DNA of 64,000 nucleotides from Flavobacterium solisilvae (lineage in GTDB: Bacteria; Bacteroidota; Bacteroidia; Flavobacteriales; Flavobacteriaceae). Numbering within the stretch: the stretch's first letter is position 1; each line of letters begins with the position of its first letter. The notes below the pieces were generated by a model. It did no database searches, was not told the DNA's origin, and was given only the letters and a program-made list of their open reading frames with translations. Both the position numbers and the translations under genes were made by a program. Below are positions 8,314-16,974 of the stretch, piece by piece. The stretch lies in assembly GCF_012911605.1 (NCBI RefSeq), contig NZ_JAAMPT010000208.1, positions 248,001 to 312,000 on the forward strand. Direction: 5' to 3'.

Positions 8314-8850
8314 TTATTTGGTTACAAATCTTTTGTCGGTTTCCATGATGGTTCCACATTTATCACAAGTTCTTAGTTCTTCGGAATTGTAAAAATGGTT
8401 GAAATGTTTCAGGAAGTCTTTTTCGATGTCGTGGAGTTCAAAATAGACTTCATACAATTTGTGATTACAGTTGTCGCAGAACCAAAGCAAACCATCGGGA
8501 ATGTCTTTTCCGACGCGTTTTCTTTCGACCACTAATCCGATGGAATTTTCGGTTCTAACGGGTGAATGTGGCACTTTTGCTGGAAGTAAAAACATGTCGC
8601 CAGCCGAAAGTTTCATGGCTTTTTTCTCGCCATTATCTTGAACGTAAACGGTTATTTCGCCTTCGAGTTGGTAGAAAAGTTCTTCGGTTTCGTTGTAATG
8701 ATAGTCTTTTCGAGCATTTGGTCCGGCAACAATCATCACGATGTAATCGCCAGATTCGATGTAAAGGTTTTTATTTCCAACGGGCGGTTTTAGTAAATGA
8801 CGGTTTTCGTCTATCCATTTATTGAGGTTGAAAGGTTTTTGGATTGCCAT
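8314..8850 (-). CDS. nbaC: 3-hydroxyanthranilate 3,4-dioxygenase
   Basis: 178 residues, the expected length of the bacterial enzyme. It cleaves 3-hydroxyanthranilate with O2 to 2-amino-3-carboxymuconate semialdehyde, the precursor of quinolinate for NAD, or of the aminomuconate catabolic branch. The single cupin carries the iron ligands in YHYNETEELFYQLEG (His and Glu) and in LPAKVPHSP (His). The C-terminal part has two CxxC pairs (CDNC and CDKC) that form the rubredoxin-like metal site of the bacterial form. Cytoplasmic. It lies upstream of the ALDH gene, with which it could be co-transcribed despite the intervening element. Confidence 0.93.
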   Translation of the reverse strand: MAIQKPFNLNKWIDENRHLLKPPVGNKNLYIESGDYIVMIVAGPNARKDYHYNETEELFYQLEGEITVYVQDNGEKKAMKLSAGDMFLLPAKVPHSPVRTENSIGLVVERKRVGKDIPDGLLWFCDNCNHKLYEVYFELHDIEKDFLKHFNHFYNSEELRTCDKCGTIMETDKRFVTK

Positions 8851-8883
8851 TTTTTTAAAATTTAAGTAAAGTTACAAAATAAA

Positions 8884-8906
8884 AAATCCCGACAGAATCG
8901 GGATTT
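8884..8906. terminator. Terminator after endonuclease gene
   Basis: AAATCCCGA at 8884-8892 pairs with TCGGGATTT at 8898-8906, with T tracts on the outgoing minus strand. It lies just past the stop of the gene that starts at 10014. Confidence 0.75.
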
Positions 8907-8910
8907 GAAT

Positions 8911-10014
8911 TTATTTAATTTCTTTGATTAGATAGATAAACACGGGAAAGTGATCGCTGAATCCTGGTCCGGCGTTTGTGTTTCGCAGTGGATAACCTTT
9001 GTATTGTCCAGAAGGTTGAATCATATAAGGTTTGTTGTAAATTCCAGCTTTCCAGTAGCGGAAAGAGGAATAATCTTTACGGATTAATGGTTCTGAAACC
9101 ATGATTTGGTCAAAAATATCACCAGTATCTCTCCAAAAAAGTGATGCATGTCCTTTATAAAACATTTCTTCAAATGGATTATAAATTCCTTTTTCTTTTA
9201 CATCTTCTTTCTTTCTTTTGGCACCGATTCCTTCTTTTACACTTTTATTGTAGCTTCCGTCGTTTAAATCGCCCATAGTTATAATTTTTGCATTTGGATT
9301 AATAGCAAAAATGGAATCCATGATTTTTCTGTTTAAACGTCCAGCAGCTTCTCTTAGTGGAGAACTTTTCTTTTCACCGCCAGAACGCGATGGCCAGTGA
9401 TTTACAATGATATTTACTTCTTCGCCATCCAAAAATCCTGTAACTAATAATTGGTCACGCGTGTAAATTCTATCATTTGACTTAGTATCGGTAACAACAT
9501 CATCTTCTGATTCGTCTTTGTCTTTTTTGTCTGATTTTTCTTCCATGCTTTTGTAAACCAATAATGGAATGTTTTTGAAACTTGTTGGTTTGAAGTGTTT
9601 CTTTTGATATAAAAATCCAACGTCAATTCCACGTTTATCAGGAGAATCAAAGTGAACGATTCCGTAATCTTTATTGATAAGCAATGGTTGTTTTACTAAA
9701 TCTTCAAGAACAGCTCTGTTTTCTACTTCGCATACACCAATAAGTGTTGGTGAATTTCCTGGATTTTCTGAAGTTCCAATTTCTGATAAAACTCTTGAAA
9801 GATTGTGAAGTTTTTGTTTGTATTTTTTACCTGTCCAACTCATCGCACCATTTGGAAGCCATTCTTCATCGTTGTTGGAACCTTTGATGGTGTCAAATAA
9901 ATTCTCCAAATTGTAGAAAGCAACTGTATGAATATTATACTTTTTTGCTTGTGCATTAGCGCCAAAAATTGCGAAAAAAGCAATGAAAAGCGCCATAAAT
10001 CCTTTAATTCTCAT
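8911..10014 (-). CDS. Secreted endonuclease/exonuclease/phosphatase-fold protein
   Basis: 367 residues with a signal peptide (MRIKGFMALFIAFFAIFGANAQA). The EEP-fold catalytic motifs are all present: FYNLENLFD near 35, CEVENR near 95 (metal-binding Glu), VNHWPSRSGG near 200, MGDLND near 245 and SDHFPV near the C-terminus (catalytic Asp-His pair). The family includes DNase-I-like nucleases and phosphatases; secreted flavobacterial members are thought to attack extracellular nucleic acid or phosphoesters. The gene is divergent from a TonB receptor operon, with facing promoters in the 140-base gap, suggesting joint function or regulation. Confidence 0.88.
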   Translation of the reverse strand: MRIKGFMALFIAFFAIFGANAQAKKYNIHTVAFYNLENLFDTIKGSNNDEEWLPNGAMSWTGKKYKQKLHNLSRVLSEIGTSENPGNSPTLIGVCEVENRAVLEDLVKQPLLINKDYGIVHFDSPDKRGIDVGFLYQKKHFKPTSFKNIPLLVYKSMEEKSDKKDKDESEDDVVTDTKSNDRIYTRDQLLVTGFLDGEEVNIIVNHWPSRSGGEKKSSPLREAAGRLNRKIMDSIFAINPNAKIITMGDLNDGSYNKSVKEGIGAKRKKEDVKEKGIYNPFEEMFYKGHASLFWRDTGDIFDQIMVSEPLIRKDYSSFRYWKAGIYNKPYMIQPSGQYKGYPLRNTNAGPGFSDHFPVFIYLIKEIK

Positions 10015-10059
10015 AAATCGTATATTAATTTAATATCAAGTTTATTACAAACTTCGAGC

Positions 10060-10095
10060 CAAAAGTAAATAATATTATTAAAAGATGTACATTTG
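10060..10095. promoter_or_regulatory. Divergent promoters, endonuclease / TonB receptor
   Basis: Reading left, TACTTTTG (complement of 10060-10067) precedes the endonuclease gene. Reading right, TACATTTG at 10088-10095 precedes the TonB receptor. Both match the TAnnTTTG -7 box; clear -33 boxes are not seen. Confidence 0.5.
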
Positions 10096-10153
10096 TCGGC
10101 TGTTATGTTTTTATTAAATATAACGAAGAGAAAAAATTAACTTATTTTTATTT

Positions 10154-12946
10154 ATGAAAAAACTTGTTATTAGTGCTCTATTTGTATTGCAAACTGTTGT
10201 AGTTTTCGCTCAAAGTACTGGGTTTTCGGGAAAAGTTGTCGATTCAAAAACACAAAAACCATTACAAAATGTAGTAGCTTCTATTCAAAACACAAATTTA
10301 ACTGCATTGACGGATATTGCAGGTGTATTTGAATTTAAAAATGTTAATCCAGGAAGTCAGTTGTTGCAAATTAGAAGTACGGGTTACAAAGACCAACTTT
10401 TGGCTGTGGATGTTGTTGATGGAAAAATGTTGGATTTAGGTATTGTTGTCTTAGAAGAAGACATTAGTATTGAACAACAGTTGAGTTTAATTACCATCAC
10501 AGAGAATGATTTAGGTGATGACAACAGTGGTTCTGAAAGTACTTCGGGATTACTTCAAGCGTCAAGAGATGTTTATCAACAAGCTGCGGCTTTCAACTGG
10601 GGACAATCTCGTTTTAGAATTAGAGGTTTTGATAACGAATATGGAACTACCATGATAAATGGTATTGTAATGAATAAGTTATATGATGGAAGACCACAAT
10701 GGAGCAACTGGGGTGGATTAAATGATGCTACTAGAAACCAAGAATTTACAATGGGTTCAGCGCCATCAGATTATACTTTTGGAAATCCATTAGGAACGCA
10801 AGAAATTAATACAAGAGCTTCTTTTTATCGTCCAGGATCGAGAATTTCGATGTCGGGTACCAATACAAATTACAGCTGGAGAACTATGGGAACACATGCT
10901 TCTGGAATGAACAGAAACGGTTGGGCTTATGTGATTTCGGCTTCAAGAAGATGGGCAAAAGAAGGTTATTTTGAAGGAACAGATTATAGCGCAAACTCAT
11001 TATTTGCAAGTGTTGAGAAAAAATTCAACGATAAACACAGTTTAAACTTTACTTCAATTTATGCTCAAAACAGTAGAGGAAAATCATCTCCAAATACTAA
11101 AGAAGTTACTGATTTAATGGGAGTTGAATATAACTCATATTGGGGATGGCAAGATGGCAAAAAGAGAAATTCAAGAGATAAAGATATTGAAGAACCAATG
11201 GTAATGTTATCTCACTACTGGAAATTATCTGAAAACACTAATTTGAATACAAATGTTGCTTACCAAACAGGTCGTATTTCAAACTCAAGATTAGAAAATC
11301 CACTTGGAAATAATCCTGATCCAACCTATTATAGAAAGCTTCCAAGCTATGCGCTTAACGATCCAACACAATGGATAACACCTTCAGGATCAACAGAACC
11401 TATTAATCCAGAAGCAGATAGATTATTGGAAGAATTTCTTCTAAGTCCGCAAATCGATTGGAATGCAATGTATATTGCTAACCAGAATTCAACTGATGGA
11501 GTAGCATTTGCTTTGACTGAACAACGTAATGACGATACTACAATAACAGCTAATATGTTATTAAGCAGTATCATTTCTCAAAATTTAACATTCAATTCAG
11601 GAGTAAGTTTTAGAAAATTAAAATCACATAATTATGCTGTAGTAACTGATTTACTTGGTGGCGATTATTTCTTAAATGTTGATCGTTTCTTCCAAGGAGA
11701 CAATGCACAGTTTGATTTGAACAATCCAGACCAACAAGTTGGAAAGAATGGAACAATTGGATACAACTACAATTTATTTGCTAATGTTGTTGACGGATTT
11801 ACTCAATTCAAATTCAACTACAAAAAATTTGATTTCTATTTAGCTCAAACTTTTTCAAGAACAGAATACCAAAGAGAAGGTTTATACAGAAGTGGAAATT
11901 ATGCTAATAATTCATACGGAAAAGGAGATTCTAAAGTATTTGAAAACTTTGGTTTCAAAGGTGGTTTGACTTACAAAGTAACTGGTCAACACTATTTCGA
12001 TTTCAATGGTATGTATATGACAAAAGCACCTAACTTGAGAAATAGCTTCTATAATGCCAGAAGAAGTAATGAATTTACTGAAAACTTGACTAGTGAAAAT
12101 ATTGTAAGTGCTGATGCAAGTTATATTTTAAGAACACCATCATTCAAAGCAAGATTAACAGGTTTCTTCTCTAGAATTAAAGATGCTACTGAAATCGCAT
12201 TTTTCTATGCAGAAAATATTGGCGATAGTGATGGAGACGAAGATTCATTCGTTACTGAAATTACAACAGGACTTGAAAAACAAAATTTAGGAGCTGAACT
12301 TGGATTAGAGTATCAAATTACATCAACAATAAAAGCAACAGCAGCTGCTTCTTATGGTCAATATACTTATTCTAACAATGCAAGACTACAAACAAGTGAT
12401 GACAACTTAGCTTCTCAAGGATTAAGTCCTTTAAAAGATTTTGGAACAGTTTATTTAAAAGATTACCATCAACCAGGAATGCCTCAACAAGCCTACTCGT
12501 TTGGATTAGAATATCGTGATCCTAAATTCTGGTGGATTGGTGCAAACGTAAATTACCTTTCGGATAGCTACATTAGTGTTTCTAAAATCATGCGTACCGA
12601 TAATTTCAGTATTGATGATGCTACTGGAGATAACTATGCTGGTGCAACACCAGAAACAGTTAGAGACATATTAAAACAAGAAAAATTCAATAGCTTTACC
12701 TTAGTAAATCTAACAGGTGGAAAATCTTGGAGAATTAGCAACAAAAACAGAAATACAGTTGGTTTCTTTGCTTCTGTAAACAACCTTTTTGATGTTGAAT
12801 ATAAAACAGGTGGATTTGAGCAATCAAGAAAAGCAACTTTCCCTGATTTAGTAGCTGATAATGCAAACGGAACGCCATCATTTGGTCCAAAATATTTCTA
12901 TGGTTATGGAAGAACATACTTTGTTAACTTCTACATTAACTTCTAA
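10154..12946 (+). CDS. TonB-dependent outer-membrane receptor
   Basis: 930 residues. A signal peptide (MKKLVISALFVLQTVVVFAQ) is followed by a carboxypeptidase-regulatory-like domain (FSGKVVDSKTQKPLQNVVASI, residues 23-105). A plug region (SRFRIRGFDNEYGTTMINGI) and a C-terminal 22-strand barrel ending in RTYFVNFYINF complete it. This is the architecture of Bacteroidota TonB-dependent transporters that import oligomers or complexes across the outer membrane. The next two genes encode surface lipoproteins 12 and 5 bases downstream, so the three form an operon like a SusC/SusD-type uptake unit. The divergent nuclease/phosphatase gene hints at nucleic-acid or phosphate-containing substrates; this is inference. 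Confidence 0.9.
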   Translation: MKKLVISALFVLQTVVVFAQSTGFSGKVVDSKTQKPLQNVVASIQNTNLTALTDIAGVFEFKNVNPGSQLLQIRSTGYKDQLLAVDVVDGKMLDLGIVVLEEDISIEQQLSLITITENDLGDDNSGSESTSGLLQASRDVYQQAAAFNWGQSRFRIRGFDNEYGTTMINGIVMNKLYDGRPQWSNWGGLNDATRNQEFTMGSAPSDYTFGNPLGTQEINTRASFYRPGSRISMSGTNTNYSWRTMGTHASGMNRNGWAYVISASRRWAKEGYFEGTDYSANSLFASVEKKFNDKHSLNFTSIYAQNSRGKSSPNTKEVTDLMGVEYNSYWGWQDGKKRNSRDKDIEEPMVMLSHYWKLSENTNLNTNVAYQTGRISNSRLENPLGNNPDPTYYRKLPSYALNDPTQWITPSGSTEPINPEADRLLEEFLLSPQIDWNAMYIANQNSTDGVAFALTEQRNDDTTITANMLLSSIISQNLTFNSGVSFRKLKSHNYAVVTDLLGGDYFLNVDRFFQGDNAQFDLNNPDQQVGKNGTIGYNYNLFANVVDGFTQFKFNYKKFDFYLAQTFSRTEYQREGLYRSGNYANNSYGKGDSKVFENFGFKGGLTYKVTGQHYFDFNGMYMTKAPNLRNSFYNARRSNEFTENLTSENIVSADASYILRTPSFKARLTGFFSRIKDATEIAFFYAENIGDSDGDEDSFVTEITTGLEKQNLGAELGLEYQITSTIKATAAASYGQYTYSNNARLQTSDDNLASQGLSPLKDFGTVYLKDYHQPGMPQQAYSFGLEYRDPKFWWIGANVNYLSDSYISVSKIMRTDNFSIDDATGDNYAGATPETVRDILKQEKFNSFTLVNLTGGKSWRISNKNRNTVGFFASVNNLFDVEYKTGGFEQSRKATFPDLVADNANGTPSFGPKYFYGYGRTYFVNFYINF

Positions 12947-12958
12947 AAAAATAAAACT

Positions 12959-13579
12959 ATGAAAATTAAATTTTTAAAAACAATGTTTTTGTTAGCACTT
13001 ACATCAAGTGTATTAACAAGTTGCGTTGGCGAAGATGATTATGCTATACCTACAGTATATGAATATGTTTTCAACGAAGGATTTACAAGTTCTCCAGTTG
13101 GTAGCGGATCAAATGAAGTGCCAATCGCTTTAGAAGGATGGGTTAATCATAACACGACATCTACTAAACTTTGGCATGGAAGAGCATTTGCGGGTAATAA
13201 TCATGCTGAATTTTCATCATTCTATTCCGCTGTTGGAACTAATGATACGGCTTGGTTAATCACACCAGCAATAGATTTAACAGAAACAACAGGTGAAACA
13301 CTATCGTTTACAACCAAAACAAGATTTGAAAATGGGTATCCATTAACTGCTTTTGTTTCTACCGATTATGATGGAACAACGGCAGGAATTGCAACTGCAA
13401 CTTGGACACAGGTTACTTTTACAGCTCCAACAGCTGATGATGTTGTTACAAGTAGTGGAAACATCGATTTGAGTGGATATGATAGCAACAATGTTAGAAT
13501 TGCTTTCAAATACACAGGAAGCAAAGCTGGTGTAACAACTACATTACAGTTGGATAATATTAAGATTGTTAAAAATTAA
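12959..13579 (+). CDS. Lipoprotein with choice-of-anchor-J-type domain
   Basis: 206 residues. The signal peptide ends in a lipobox (VLTSC), and GEDDY follows, an acidic run that resembles the lipoprotein surface-export signal of this phylum. The rest is one jelly-roll-like domain: an N-terminal NEGFTSS, NHNTTSTKLWHGRAF, then DTAWLITPAIDLT, the aspartate-tryptophan-leucine motif typical of choice-of-anchor J / DUF5017 domains, and ending in LQLDNIKIVKN. Such domains often bind carbohydrate or other ligands at the cell surface. It is the second gene of the TonB receptor operon and its domain resembles the C-terminal half of the next protein, suggesting duplication. Confidence 0.82.
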   Translation: MKIKFLKTMFLLALTSSVLTSCVGEDDYAIPTVYEYVFNEGFTSSPVGSGSNEVPIALEGWVNHNTTSTKLWHGRAFAGNNHAEFSSFYSAVGTNDTAWLITPAIDLTETTGETLSFTTKTRFENGYPLTAFVSTDYDGTTAGIATATWTQVTFTAPTADDVVTSSGNIDLSGYDSNNVRIAFKYTGSKAGVTTTLQLDNIKIVKN

Positions 13580-13584
13580 TAGCT

Positions 13585-14931
13585 ATGAAAAATTTAAAAT
13601 TAATTCTATCAGCAGTCGTTTTGGCTTCTTTTACAAGTTGCGTTAACGATGATACTTACGGTATTCCTGATTTATCAAAGGAATGTGTAACTGTTGCAAA
13701 AACCAAGGAAGTTACCGATATTACTAATATCGCTACGGCTAGTGCTACAAAATACACACTAGCAGAAGGCGTAACCGAAGATTATATTGAAGCTTATGTT
13801 ACATCTAGTGACGAAGGTGGAAACTTTTATAAGACTATTTCGATGATGTCTTTAGACGGAACAAAAGGATTTAGCATGCCAGTGGATAACTACAATTTGT
13901 TCAACGAATTTGAACCGGGAAGAAAAGTTACTATTAAGATGGACGGGAATAGATATTATATGGTAAAATATAATTCAACTATTATTGGTTCATTATTTAA
14001 TGGAGAAGTTGGAAGAATTTCTGGTAGTGAATACAAAAAGGTTATTTTAAGATCATGTGATAATGTTGATGAGGATGATATTCTAAAAGAGCTTACCATT
14101 AATGAAGCAAAAAATGATCAATACTTAAATATGTTGATTGAATTTGACGCTGTCCAATTCACTGATCCATCGCTTGGAAAAAAATACTATGATCCTTCAT
14201 TAAACAGTATTGGTGGTGCAACAAATCACGAAATTGTTGATAAATTTGGAAACAAAATCATTGTTAGAGTTAGTGAATATGCAAAATTCGCAGGTAGAAA
14301 AATCTCTTCTGGAAACGGAAAAGTACGTGGTGTTTTGACAAAATTTTGTAATTCATCAGGTTCATGTGATTATCAATTCATGATTAGAACTTTAGGGGAT
14401 GTGAAGTTGACGAATGATAGATATGTGCCGATAACTTTATTTGAAGAAGGATTTGCAACTACAACATTTCCTAACTGGACAGCATACAGTGTAGTTGGAG
14501 CACAAGTTTGGGGTACAACTAATTTTGGTAATCCAGCACCATCTGCAATAATGAATGGTTTTAGTGGAGGTAATCAAGCTAATGAAGATTGGTTAATATC
14601 TCCATCCATTGATTTAAGCACAAACACATCAGCAATTTTGTCTTTTGAAACAAGTACACGTTTTGGCGGACCAGCATTACAAGTATATATTTCTACAAAT
14701 TATAATGGAACAGGTGATCCTAATACAGCTACTTGGACGCAACTTACAGGATTTAATTTGCCTGTTTGGTCTAGTGGTTCATATACAGCATGGAGTGCTG
14801 GTGCTTCTGGAGGAATAGATATTTCTTCTTATACAGGAAATTCAAATGTGAGAGTAGCATTCAAATATACTTCTACTACTTCTGCAGCAGCAGCTTGGGA
14901 AGTTGATAATGTAAAAGTTATTGGTGAGTAA
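13585..14931 (+). CDS. DUF5689 lipoprotein with C-terminal anchor-J-type domain
   Basis: 448 residues. The signal peptide ends in FTSC followed by VNDDTYGIPD. Residues about 30-275 form a DUF5689 OB-like domain (IEAYVTSSDEGGNFYKTISMM, GRKVTIKMDG, GKVRGVLTKFC). Residues about 285-448 form a jelly-roll domain with EDWLISPSIDLS and WEVDNVKVIGE, closely parallel to the preceding lipoprotein. Such proteins are commonly encoded with TonB receptors and secreted nucleases in Flavobacteriaceae. It is the last gene of the operon, five bases after the previous stop, and ends before a strong terminator. I infer a surface ligand-binding partner of the receptor. Confidence 0.85.
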   Translation: MKNLKLILSAVVLASFTSCVNDDTYGIPDLSKECVTVAKTKEVTDITNIATASATKYTLAEGVTEDYIEAYVTSSDEGGNFYKTISMMSLDGTKGFSMPVDNYNLFNEFEPGRKVTIKMDGNRYYMVKYNSTIIGSLFNGEVGRISGSEYKKVILRSCDNVDEDDILKELTINEAKNDQYLNMLIEFDAVQFTDPSLGKKYYDPSLNSIGGATNHEIVDKFGNKIIVRVSEYAKFAGRKISSGNGKVRGVLTKFCNSSGSCDYQFMIRTLGDVKLTNDRYVPITLFEEGFATTTFPNWTAYSVVGAQVWGTTNFGNPAPSAIMNGFSGGNQANEDWLISPSIDLSTNTSAILSFETSTRFGGPALQVYISTNYNGTGDPNTATWTQLTGFNLPVWSSGSYTAWSAGASGGIDISSYTGNSNVRVAFKYTSTTSAAAAWEVDNVKVIGE

Positions 14932-14952
14932 TTTTTCACATTTATAAATTAT

Positions 14953-14979
14953 AAAGTCCCGATTTATCGGGACTTTTTT
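14953..14979 (+). terminator. Terminator of TonB receptor operon
   Basis: AAAGTCCCGA at 14953-14962, loop TTTA, then TCGGGACTTT at 14967-14976 and a T run. Confidence 0.85.
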
Positions 14980-15029
14980 TATTTAATAAATTCAATTACT
15001 TTTATGGTTCAAACAAACTATCATTTATC

Positions 15030-16931
15030 ATGAAAAAATTAGTTCTAATTGTTACAATAATAATGAGTACAAATTCATTTGCACAAGAAGTCCTTTCGCC
15101 CGAAACACTCTGGAAATTAGGTAGAGTTACACCATTAGGAATTTCTGTTGACGGAAAAAATATCGTTTACAAAGTTGCAATTCCTTCGGTGGAAGAAAAT
15201 AAATCCAATTCAAAATTTTATACTATTCCAGTAACTGGCGGAAATGCTGTTGAGGTAAAAGAAACCAATGATTTAGTAAAAGACAAAAACGTTTCGCCCG
15301 ATGGAAAATACATCCTTTCTTCTCAAGAAGTTAAAACCGAAAATATACTAGGAAAAGACATTTATCCTGAACTGAAAAAAGCAGATGCTTATGTTTACAA
15401 CGGATTAGATTATCGTCATTGGGATACGTGGAACAACGGAAGTCACAACCACGTTTTCTATGCCGAAAACAAAGAAAAAGCCAAAGCAATCGACATCATG
15501 CCAAATGAACCGTATGATAGTCCGCAAAAACCTTTTGGTGGCGACGAAGACTACATTTGGTCGCCTGACGGAAAAAGTATTATTTACGTAAGCAAAAAGA
15601 AATTTGGCACCGATTACGCTTTGTCAACCAACACCGATTTATACGAATACAATATCGAAACCAAAGCCACGACCAATTTAACCGAAAGCAATAAAGGTTA
15701 CGACATGAACCCAGTTTTTTCTCCAACTGGAAATCTAACTTGGCTTCAAATGAAACGTGACGGATATGAAGCCGATAAAAACGACATCATCGTTCGTTTC
15801 AAAGGAATGGACATAAATTTAACGGCGAATTGGGATGGTTCTGTAGATAATATTCTTTGGAGCAACGACGGAAAAAAAGTCTATTTCACAGCTGCTGTTG
15901 ATGGAACAAAACAATTATTCGAAGTGAATTTTCTGGGATTAACAAGAATTGCTGTTACGGTTAGACAAGTTACTTCTGGTGATTTTGATGTAAACGATTT
16001 AATAGGTTTTTCAGGCGATAACATCATTGTGATGAGAAACGACATGAATCATGCACCAGAAATTTATTCATATAATCTTAAGAAAAAAACGTGGTTGCAG
16101 ATCACAAAAACCAATGACGAAGCGTATGCTAAATTAGCTTTGCCAAAATACGAAAGACGTTATGTAACCACAACCGATGGTAAAAAAATGCTCGTTTGGG
16201 TAATTCTTCCACCAAATTTTGATAAAAACAAAAAATATCCAGCTTTATTGTATTGTCAAGGCGGACCACAATCACCGTTAACGCAGAGCTATTCGTTCCG
16301 TTGGAATTTCTCACTAATGGCTTCACAAGGCTATGTTGTTGTAGCGCCAAATCGTCGCGGAATGTATGGACATGGACAAGAATGGAACGAACAAATCTCA
16401 AAAGATTGGGGCGGACAAGTGATGGACGATTATCTTTCTGCAATTGATGATGTGGCAAAAGAAAGTTATGTGGATAAATCGCGTTTAGGAGCTGTTGGAG
16501 CAAGTTATGGTGGTTATTCGGTATATTATCTTGCCGGAATTCATAACAATCGTTTTAAAACCTTTATTTCACATTGTGGTGTTTTCAACATGGAAAGTAT
16601 GTATGGAACAACCGAAGAAATGTTCTTCACCGATTGGGAAAATGGCGGTGCTTATTGGGAAAAAGACAATGCAATAGCTCAAAAAACCTATGCTAAATTC
16701 AACCCAATAAAATTAGTTGACAAATGGAACACACCAATCTTGGTTATCCACGGCGGAAAAGACTACCGTGTACCAATTGGTCAAGGACAAGAAGCATTTC
16801 AAGCAGCACAGCTTCGCGGAGTAAAAAGCCGTTTCCTTTACCTTCCAGAAGAAAATCACTGGGTACTAAAACCACAGAATGCTTTGGTTTGGCAACGTGA
16901 ATTCTACAAATGGTTAAACGAAACATTATAA
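15030..16931 (+). CDS. Secreted S9-family prolyl oligopeptidase-type peptidase
   Basis: 633 residues with a signal peptide (MKKLVLIVTIIMSTNSFAQ). The N-terminal part is a beta-propeller with repeats such as DGKNIVY, DGKYILSS, WSPDGKSIIYVS and WSNDGKKVYFT. The C-terminal alpha/beta-hydrolase holds the serine nucleophile in GASYGGYS (Ser492), the aspartate in HGGKDYRVP (Asp578) and the histidine in EENHW (His610), a complete triad. The family cleaves short peptides, often as dipeptidyl or acylaminoacyl peptidases. I infer a periplasmic peptidase for peptide use. It is monocistronic, between the terminator of the preceding operon and the one shared with accC. Confidence 0.92.
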   Translation: MKKLVLIVTIIMSTNSFAQEVLSPETLWKLGRVTPLGISVDGKNIVYKVAIPSVEENKSNSKFYTIPVTGGNAVEVKETNDLVKDKNVSPDGKYILSSQEVKTENILGKDIYPELKKADAYVYNGLDYRHWDTWNNGSHNHVFYAENKEKAKAIDIMPNEPYDSPQKPFGGDEDYIWSPDGKSIIYVSKKKFGTDYALSTNTDLYEYNIETKATTNLTESNKGYDMNPVFSPTGNLTWLQMKRDGYEADKNDIIVRFKGMDINLTANWDGSVDNILWSNDGKKVYFTAAVDGTKQLFEVNFLGLTRIAVTVRQVTSGDFDVNDLIGFSGDNIIVMRNDMNHAPEIYSYNLKKKTWLQITKTNDEAYAKLALPKYERRYVTTTDGKKMLVWVILPPNFDKNKKYPALLYCQGGPQSPLTQSYSFRWNFSLMASQGYVVVAPNRRGMYGHGQEWNEQISKDWGGQVMDDYLSAIDDVAKESYVDKSRLGAVGASYGGYSVYYLAGIHNNRFKTFISHCGVFNMESMYGTTEEMFFTDWENGGAYWEKDNAIAQKTYAKFNPIKLVDKWNTPILVIHGGKDYRVPIGQGQEAFQAAQLRGVKSRFLYLPEENHWVLKPQNALVWQREFYKWLNETL

Positions 16932-16935
16932 AAAC

Positions 16936-16965
16936 AAAAACCCAACTTGAGAAAGTTGGGTTTTT
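16936..16965. terminator. Bidirectional terminator, S9 peptidase / accC
   Basis: AAAAACCCAACTT pairs with AAGTTGGGTTTTT (13 bp) around loop GAGA, with T runs on both outgoing strands. It separates two convergent genes. Confidence 0.85.
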
Positions 16966-16974
16966 ATTTTCTAT

